A stretch of DNA of 11,489 bases from contig JAGTQT010000041.1 of the NCBI GenBank assembly GCA_018396615.1, positions 1 to 11,489 on the forward strand. Reading direction: 5' to 3'. The DNA comes from Candidatus Bathyarchaeota archaeon. GTDB taxonomy: Archaea; Thermoproteota; Bathyarchaeia; Bathyarchaeales; Bathycorpusculaceae. Below, one piece after another: positions 6,525-11,489 of this stretch. Below the pieces are notes generated by a model. That model was given only the letters and a program-made list of their open reading frames with translations. It made no database searches and was not told where the DNA came from. Both the position numbers and the translations under genes were made by a program. The number at the start of each line of letters is the position of its first letter. Position 1 is the first letter of the stretch.

Positions 6525-8921
6525 TTACAAAGAGGCTGTGAAATTCTTTTTCAGTATTTCCACTATTCTTTTACCTGCTTTTCCGTCGCCAAACGGGTTA
6601 AGCCAATCCCTCTTCGCCTCAAGCATTCTTTCGGTTTTTTCAACTATCCCTTCAGGAACCGCGCCTGCCAAAACATTTGAGCAAACCTCGAGGGTTTCAG
6701 GCCTCTCAGTGTTGTCCCGCAACGTCACGCATGGAACCCTTAAGACGCATGTTTCCTCTTGAACTCCACCGGAGTCCGTCAAGACAAGCTTGGCACTGCT
6801 TTCAAGCTGGAGAAAGCTCAGGTAATCCAAGGGCTCAACAAGCGTCAACCCTTCAAGGGCTATCTTGAAAGCCTTCAACTGCTTCCTAGCCCTCGGATGA
6901 ATGGGATAAACAACGGGGAGCCCAAACCTTTCCTCAACCATCTCCAAGCCCCTGAGGATTCCGCGAAACCTCTCTTCGCAGTCAACGTTCTCCTGCCTGT
7001 GAACCGTAGCTAAGAAAAACCCTTCTCTTTCAAGCCCGAGACTGCTGAGCGCAGAAGCCTTTTTCTTTGCCAGCTCAAGATTCTGAAAAACAGCGTCAAC
7101 AACCGTGTTCCCAGTAACAAAAATCTTGTCATCAGCCACGCCCTCACCAAGCAAAATCGCCCGAGCCTTCTCAGTCGGAGCGAAAAGCAGATCAGAACAA
7201 TGATCAGCCAAGACGCGGTTAATCTCCTCAGGCATCCCTCGGTCGTAGCTCCGCAGACCAGCCTCAACGTGACCAACCTTGACACCGAGCTTAACAGAAG
7301 CCAAAGCGCCGGCTAAGACAGTGTTAGTATTATGCAAGACAACCCCATGAGCTGTAACAAACCTTTCTGTGTCCTCTACAGATAAATCATAAACAACCGA
7401 TCCCTTTCCCACATCTCTGATTTCCTTCACTTTTATATTTTTGGCATCATTGAATGGTTCTTCTGTGCAACTCTTCCCCTGCCTATTATGTCCATGCTTA
7501 TTGGACTTCAGTATTTTCAGCGCATAAATGTTTCTTCGCCTATCTTTATACCTATAAAATTTAATTGTATACCTAATGCCCATTGTTCTTAATAGGAATA
7601 TTAAAGAATCGAATAGCGTTAAACTTTTTGTGGTGATTTCGATTTCCTTTTGATACTCATCTCCTGCCATATATCCATCTAAAAACTTTCCCTTCAATTT
7701 TAATGGTAAATGATAAATTATTGGTGGAACTTTCTTCTTCTCTGCAATTCCTACATCAAAAACCTCTATTAGAACATATACAAGTATGAGGGGCAAAACC
7801 AATCTTCCAACATTTGCGGATTCATAGTATTTTGGTGCAGGCAACTTAATGTTAAATATCTTCTCTAAATCATCCTTTATTTTTTCTAAGATTCCCATAT
7901 TTTTGTTGTAAATATAGATTTTGACCGTTCCATCCCGGTTCTTGATGAGGGACCCCTTCGCTAAATAGAACCCTAAAATCCAGCATAGTTCCTCAGAAAT
8001 GTTCAAGTAAGGCTTAATTTTGTATCCGTATCTAAAATAGTTGTTCGAAATAAAACATTGAGAAAGTTCATCATGGTCTAAATTTAGTGAGTATGCGTCA
8101 GATATCTTTACCCTATTATAATTATTAAGATAATTCTTACGGTAATCCCTTGAATTCGCTAATCTTACTTTTTCAATGTTTATCTTCTTAGGAACGAAAA
8201 GAAACAGATTTTCCCAGTATTCTGAATATTTTAATGATGACTTTAGAAGTAGAATACTTTTTTTCATTTTTAATGCAGGAATTTTTTCTAATAATAGGTG
8301 ACTCTTCAAATTTCCTGGTCTAACTTCGACAAGTTTATTCTCTTGTAAAGTGAGCAAAGAATGATCTTCTGTCACTGAAACCTGGCTTTCAAGGGTTTTC
8401 ACATTAAAAATTCTTTTGTCAGTTTTGTGCCTCATAACGGACTTTACCTTTTTGAAACAAGCAAAGCCATCATGATCTAGTGATAAAACCTCCCAATTTT
8501 CCACCAGAACCGTTTCCTTAATTGACTGATATGGCAACTCTTCACGAAAATGTAATTTTGCAAATTCCTCAATTGTCATTAACCTTATGTTATCCTCGTT
8601 GTCTAAAAGAGCCAAGGTGGTGTCTCCAACGACACTGTCGCCCTCAACTAAAACGATGTCAGGCTTCTCCTTCATAAGGACTTTTTCGACGCCTATAAGC
8701 ATCTTCCCCGTCTGCTCGCCGTGGCTACCTGAACCAACATCAAGATTATACCGAGCCTCAGAAAGCTCAAGCTGCTCAAAGAAGACGCGGTCCATGTTGT
8801 AAGAGTAATGTTGACCAGTGTGCAAAACAAAGTAGTCAAGACCTTGCTTATCAAGCTCCCGAATAATGGGCGAAAACTTAATGATTTCAGGACGAGTTCC
8901 AAGAACAATGCATGTTTTCAA
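6525..8921 (-). CDS. wecB: UDP-N-acetylglucosamine 2-epimerase (non-hydrolysing) interrupted by an intein
   Basis: The precursor has 798 residues. Residues 1-95 plus 532-798 form a 362-residue WecB, the normal family size, which interconverts UDP-GlcNAc and UDP-ManNAc in the cytosol for surface polysaccharide or N-glycan synthesis. The N-extein starts MKTCIVLGTRPEIIKFSP and contains Lys15 and HTGQHYSYNM (34-43). The C-extein contains GHVEAGLRS (Glu553), MPEEINR (563-569), TGNTVVDA, ATVHRQENVD (His641), and the UDP-binding LTDSGGVQEE (714-723). The intein (96-531) sits directly after Asp95, the residue equivalent to catalytic Asp95 of E. coli WecB, splitting the usual GD-T-x-T motif. Activity therefore requires protein splicing. 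The TTG start at 8919-8921 is fixed by the conserved N-terminus and a GAGGGTG site four bases upstream. The gene stands 137 bp downstream of the toxin-antitoxin pair and points toward the rhamnosidase gene. No wecC-type dehydrogenase is nearby. Confidence 0.95.
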   Translation of the reverse strand: MKTCIVLGTRPEIIKFSPIIRELDKQGLDYFVLHTGQHYSYNMDRVFFEQLELSEARYNLDVGSGSHGEQTGKMLIGVEKVLMKEKPDIVLVEGDSVVGDTTLALLDNEDNIRLMTIEEFAKLHFREELPYQSIKETVLVENWEVLSLDHDGFACFKKVKSVMRHKTDKRIFNVKTLESQVSVTEDHSLLTLQENKLVEVRPGNLKSHLLLEKIPALKMKKSILLLKSSLKYSEYWENLFLFVPKKINIEKVRLANSRDYRKNYLNNYNRVKISDAYSLNLDHDELSQCFISNNYFRYGYKIKPYLNISEELCWILGFYLAKGSLIKNRDGTVKIYIYNKNMGILEKIKDDLEKIFNIKLPAPKYYESANVGRLVLPLILVYVLIEVFDVGIAEKKKVPPIIYHLPLKLKGKFLDGYMAGDEYQKEIEITTKSLTLFDSLIFLLRTMGIRYTIKFYRYKDRRRNIYALKILKSNKHGHNRQGKSCTEEPFNDAKNIKVKEIRDVGKGSVVYDLSVEDTERFVTAHGVVLHNTNTVLAGALASVKLGVKVGHVEAGLRSYDRGMPEEINRVLADHCSDLLFAPTEKARAILLGEGVADDKIFVTGNTVVDAVFQNLELAKKKASALSSLGLEREGFFLATVHRQENVDCEERFRGILRGLEMVEERFGLPVVYPIHPRARKQLKAFKIALEGLTLVEPLDYLSFLQLESSAKLVLTDSGGVQEETCVLRVPCVTLRDNTERPETLEVCSNVLAGAVPEGIVEKTERMLEAKRDWLNPFGDGKAGKRIVEILKKNFTASL
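7329..8636 (-). mobile_element. Intein with a LAGLIDADG homing-endonuclease domain, probably degenerate
   Basis: The 436-residue insert has the splicing blocks of a class 1 intein. It starts at Ser96 with SVVGDTTLALL (block A). Block B is VSVTEDHSLLT (181-191), with the Thr and His of the TxxH motif. The C-terminal part is VVYDLSVEDTERF and TAHGVVLHN (509-531), ending in the required His530-Asn531 and followed by Thr532 as the +1 nucleophile. Splicing residues therefore look intact. The central domain carries two LAGLIDADG-type motifs: ILGFYLAKGS (315-324) and FLDGYMAGDE (413-422). In the first, Lys322 sits where the metal-binding Asp or Glu is normal; Asp421 is kept in the second, so DNA cleavage is probably lost. 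The insert is visibly AT-rich: line 8101-8160 has 17 G+C of 60, against 35 of 60 in extein line 7201-7260. This suggests lateral origin. Confidence 0.95.
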
Positions 8922-8925
8922 AGCA

Positions 8926-8932
8926 CACCCTC
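8926..8932 (-). promoter_or_regulatory. Ribosome binding site GAGGGTG for the wecB TTG start
   Basis: GAGGGTG on the minus strand precedes the TTG at 8919-8921 by four bases and agrees with the conserved protein start. Farther upstream, CAATATAG (about 8962-8970, minus strand) is a weak TATA candidate, but none is convincing. Confidence 0.6.
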
Positions 8933-9042
8933 AATAAACACTATTATTCGCTTAATATTCACCTATATTGAATAATGCTGGTCCATCAATTTCAGCCTTT
9001 TAACTGTAAATGAACAGAAATAAGTGATAAATTTTATTGTTT

Positions 9043-9048
9043 AAAAAA
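9043..9048 (-). terminator. Oligo-U tract ending the toxin-antitoxin transcript
   Basis: Six T on the minus strand lie ten bases after the TGA of the PIN gene. The same stretch (TTTTTTAAAC) could also act as a distant TATA element for wecB. Confidence 0.45.
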
Positions 9049-9058
9049 TGATTGAACT

Positions 9059-9520
9059 TCAGGTCCTTATTTGTTGATTACCTGTTGTCTTAGGAAGATT
9101 TGGCAGCCTTTTGATGCCCTTAAGATTGTCGAAATGTCTGTCAAAAGAATAGATTTCCCCTACGCCTCTATCAAGCATGAATGAGTATGCTAAAGCGTCA
9201 TTTACACTAACATCGTTTTCTTTCGCAAGAGGAAAAGCAGCCTCATAATCCCTCAAAGAAACAGAATGAACTTCTATGTTATCACATGTCATGATCCATG
9301 CTAGAAACCCAAAAGGCTTTTGAAGACCTAACCCAGATTCTACGATATTAATTACTTCCGATAAGTGAACAGTAGATGTCACAACCTCCCCACCCTCTTC
9401 AACTATCTTCACAATCTTTTTAGCCTCGTCTTTAACAAACTGCTCCTCCTTGGTCAATGCCCTTCGAGGAACAAGAAAAGCATGAAGAAAAACGTTTGAA
9501 TCTAGAAACCTCAATATCAA
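9059..9520 (-). CDS. PIN-domain ribonuclease toxin, VapC-like
   Basis: This 153-residue PIN-domain protein is likely a Mg2+-dependent endoribonuclease. The acidic active-site set is complete: Asp7 in RFLDSNVFLHAF, Glu55 in VHLSEVINIVE, Asp108 in VSVNDALAYS, and Asp127 with Asp131 in SFDRHFDNL. It begins with TTG at 9518-9520, overlapping the antitoxin stop codon by four bases, with a GGAG (9526-9529) five bases upstream. A second in-frame TTG two codons on (MRFLDSN) matches many relatives equally well. The overlap implies translational coupling with the antitoxin. About 15 extra residues after the last acidic motif are unstructured. In family terms it would cleave tRNA, rRNA or mRNA when its antitoxin is lost; the actual target cannot be read from sequence. 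Confidence 0.9.
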   Translation of the reverse strand: MILRFLDSNVFLHAFLVPRRALTKEEQFVKDEAKKIVKIVEEGGEVVTSTVHLSEVINIVESGLGLQKPFGFLAWIMTCDNIEVHSVSLRDYEAAFPLAKENDVSVNDALAYSFMLDRGVGEIYSFDRHFDNLKGIKRLPNLPKTTGNQQIRT

Positions 9521-9753
9521 TGCTGCTCCAATAAAACCTTCTTAACCGAATGAGGATCAGCAAAATCCACATCATCAGAAATCTTAATCGAGTCAAACAA
9601 CTCTGACGGAGAAATGAAATCAATTGGAACAATCTCAATCCTGTCTTTCCGCTTTATCATCGCTAACTTACGAGACTTCCACTTTGCTCTCCAGTGAACT
9701 GGAATTAGTAAGCGGCCTTGAGAATCCGCTTCCTTTATAACTATTTCCACCAT
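9517..9753 (-). CDS. AbrB/SpoVT-type antitoxin of the PIN toxin
   Basis: This 78-residue protein starts with a swapped-hairpin AbrB-like DNA-binding domain: MVEIVIKEADSQGRLLIPVH is a variant of the usual xVDxxGRIxIP pattern, followed by a basic WRAKWKSRKLAMIKRKDRIEIVP segment whose middle is rich in Lys and Arg. The acidic tail (about 49-78, SELFDSIKISDDVDFADPH) would wrap and inhibit the PIN active site. The ATG at 9751-9753 is preferred because it lies about 15 bases behind the predicted transcription start and right before the first strand. A TTG at 9769-9771 would add six residues (MVLLIE) and be nearly leaderless. The gene overlaps the toxin gene by four bases. By family analogy the complex represses its own promoter (inference). 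Confidence 0.82.
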   Translation of the reverse strand: MVEIVIKEADSQGRLLIPVHWRAKWKSRKLAMIKRKDRIEIVPIDFISPSELFDSIKISDDVDFADPHSVKKVLLEQH

Positions 9754-9788
9754 TTCAATCAACAATACCAAAAATAACTATAATGGAG

Positions 9789-9802
9789 AATATAAATATT
9801 TC
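9789..9802 (-). promoter_or_regulatory. BRE/TATA promoter of the toxin-antitoxin operon
   Basis: The minus strand reads GAAATA (9797-9802, BRE-like) followed by TTTATATT (9789-9796), a near-ideal archaeal TATA box. Initiation 22-27 bases on would give a leader of roughly 10-18 bases before the ATG at 9753. This is the strongest promoter signal in the window. Confidence 0.65.
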
Positions 9803-9994
9803 ACCAATCAAATAATATGATCCAGAAGCAAATCCCAAGAATAACATGAAATTTCACCATAACAATCAACTGTAACTGCATATTCAAAGGCAAATCTAAA
9901 ATTAGATCCACTAAAAAACAATGCTACAAGAAACGCTTAATTAGCTTCTTAAGAAATCGTATGAGATACCCAACAGTAACACAAGGTTAGGCGG

Positions 9995-11489
9995 ATGGAA
10001 ACACCGAAAACGATGGACGCATCAGACGTAGCCTCAGGCTCAATCTATTTGACCGTCCAAAGCGTGTTCACAAACCTGATAGGAGTCTTCGGAATAACAT
10101 ACCTCGCAAGGGCAATAACCCAAGAACAAATGGGAATGCTAACCGCAATAACGCTTGTCAACTCGTTTGTCCAAGTATTATCCGACTTCGGATTGACAAC
10201 ATCACTGCCCAAGTTTATTTCTGAACTAAGGGGAAAAGAAAAAGACGCCTCCGCACACATCATGGCAGCCGCCATCTTTAAGGTTCCAGTAACATTTCTC
10301 CCATGTTTACTGCTTTTCGTTTTTTCAGGTGAAGTATCAAACACCCTTTTCGGCGCAACAAACAGATCTGACCTCGTAAGGCTAGCGGTCATCGACTCCT
10401 TCATTTTGGGTCTCACACCCATATTTAACAGCACACTTTTAGGTTCTGGCCTGATGAAAAGAATCGCTTTCATAGGCGTATTTTCAACAACTGTCAGGTG
10501 GCTTACGATCGTGCTCCTTTTATGGAGCGGATACGGATTCTACGGCACAGTAATAGGATGGATAATAGGCGACCTAACACTTATCACCCTTTATGCAATC
10601 GCATCAGCTAAGCTTCTAAGGCGTAAAGAAACACTGTTCCACCAAAGCATTAGATTAATTCCTAGCATCCTCAAATTTTCTTGGCCTCTTTTCGCAGCAG
10701 TGATAGTGTCTTTTCTATATGGGTGGTATGACCGAGCCATCATCCTAGCCTTCCTTCCACTAACAGATCTTGGCATCTACGATGTGTGCCTCAAAGCCTT
10801 CACAGTCCTCGCCACAATAGCCACAGCTCTAGGTTCAGCCTTGTACCCATTTTATGGCATGGCGTACGGAAAAAACGACCAACAAACGATAACTTCAGGC
10901 ATAAAGAAAGCCACAAAATATTTGGCAATTATCGTTTTCCCATTAGCTCTTGGTCTATTATCAACAGCGAACCCAGTCATCACCCTTTTCGCAGGCCAAC
11001 AATACCAGTCAGGATGGAGCATACTTGCGATTCTGGCCGTCTTCGGCCTCGTCTATGGGCTGCTTCCAGCCTTCACTGGGCTGCTGGTCATTTATGAAAA
11101 GACACTTACCGTCCTGCTCCTAAGCCTGGCACCCGTGATTTTAAGCTTGGTCTTTTTGCCTTTGCTCGGAGTCTTAGGCTTAAATGGACTCGCAGTCATG
11201 AGAGGAGCTTCGCTTCTCTTTACACTCATTTTAACGGTGTACTTCCTTTCAAAGGTCGTAAAAGTGGAAATCGACAAACAAACAGTATATAAGACACTCT
11301 TTGCCTCTGCAATAATGGCTACAGCTATCTATGTTGCTCAACAAATCAGGTACAGTTCAACTCTTTTTCCAGTATACGTTTTAATGGGCGGCTTAGTCTA
11401 TTTCACCTGTTTAAGGTTCCTAAAAGTTTTTGACAAATCAGACGTTCAGCTTATGAAGCAAACAATTGGAGAAAAAATCACTATTTTCC
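9995..11489 (+). CDS. Polysaccharide (lipid-linked oligosaccharide) flippase, Wzx/MOP superfamily, 3' end outside the window
   Basis: A frame of 498 codons runs uninterrupted to the right edge without a stop, so the gene is partial. The protein is strongly hydrophobic, with about 12-14 predicted membrane helices. The N-terminus has the form SGSIYLTVQSVFTNLIGVFG followed by ITYLARAITQEQMGMLTAI, as in polysaccharide biosynthesis export proteins (Polysacc_synt families). LSDFGLTTSLPKFISE (about 60-75) and FSWPLFAAVIVSFLYGWYDR (about 228-247) are characteristic segments. Such transporters flip lipid-linked sugars outward across the cytoplasmic membrane for S-layer or archaellin N-glycans or exopolysaccharide. 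Relatives are about 480-520 residues, so little is missing. The ATG at 9995 has AAGGT about nine bases upstream; a second ATG at 10013 is possible. It is transcribed divergently from the toxin-antitoxin pair across 241 bp, in which I found no strong TATA box for it (CTTAATTA at 9936-9943 is a weak candidate). Confidence 0.92.
   Translation, partial: METPKTMDASDVASGSIYLTVQSVFTNLIGVFGITYLARAITQEQMGMLTAITLVNSFVQVLSDFGLTTSLPKFISELRGKEKDASAHIMAAAIFKVPVTFLPCLLLFVFSGEVSNTLFGATNRSDLVRLAVIDSFILGLTPIFNSTLLGSGLMKRIAFIGVFSTTVRWLTIVLLLWSGYGFYGTVIGWIIGDLTLITLYAIASAKLLRRKETLFHQSIRLIPSILKFSWPLFAAVIVSFLYGWYDRAIILAFLPLTDLGIYDVCLKAFTVLATIATALGSALYPFYGMAYGKNDQQTITSGIKKATKYLAIIVFPLALGLLSTANPVITLFAGQQYQSGWSILAILAVFGLVYGLLPAFTGLLVIYEKTLTVLLLSLAPVILSLVFLPLLGVLGLNGLAVMRGASLLFTLILTVYFLSKVVKVEIDKQTVYKTLFASAIMATAIYVAQQIRYSSTLFPVYVLMGGLVYFTCLRFLKVFDKSDVQLMKQTIGEKITIF

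Noticed and set aside
9946..9955. Perfect 10-bp palindrome TTCTTAAGAA upstream of the flippase gene
   Set aside because: Short AT-rich palindromes are common by chance and there is no second copy to suggest an operator.
10045..10473. Minus-strand 142-codon open frame at the start of the flippase gene
   Set aside because: Antisense shadow; the plus strand encodes a continuous membrane transporter frame across the whole interval.

Overview
The window looks archaeal, most likely from a Thermoproteota lineage such as Bathyarchaeia (inference). Signals behind this are a strong archaeal TATA/BRE element ahead of the toxin-antitoxin pair, short U-tract terminators, GGTGA/GAGGG-type ribosome sites combined with frequent TTG starts, an acylphosphatase-coiled-coil protein, and an intein-containing UDP-GlcNAc 2-epimerase. 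No rRNA, tRNA, CRISPR array or insertion sequence was recognised.

Left block (about 17-3110, all minus strand, read right to left): a small helical protein of unknown function (2682-3044), an acylphosphatase domain carrying a 14-residue repeat coiled coil (1954-2661), an NAD-dependent nucleotide-sugar epimerase (735-1745) and a family 2 glycosyltransferase (17-709). Spacing is tight, so this is probably one operon. Two members are interrupted by in-frame stop codons. The epimerase has TAA exactly where the catalytic Tyr of YxxxK (residue 149) should be. The acylphosphatase has TAG followed by 42 more in-frame, coding-looking codons.

Middle: about 480 bp without a convincing gene (3111-3592), then a plus-strand, apparently cytoplasmic 898-residue GH78 alpha-L-rhamnosidase (3593-6289) ending at a T-run terminator.

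Right block: a minus-strand wecB (6525-8921) whose catalytic-Asp loop is split by a 436-residue intein. The intein is AT-rich and carries a LAGLIDADG endonuclease that looks damaged. Upstream is a VapBC-like pair, a PIN toxin with an AbrB-type antitoxin (9059-9753). Divergent from it is a polysaccharide flippase of the Wzx/MOP type that runs off the right edge (9995 onward).

Together the epimerase, GT2, WecB and flippase suggest a cell-surface glycan or N-glycan locus: nucleotide-sugar supply, sugar transfer to lipid or protein, and lipid-linked oligosaccharide export. The rhamnosidase would handle rhamnose-containing glycans. I see no clearly new multi-gene system. The most notable items are the WecB intein and the two in-frame stops.
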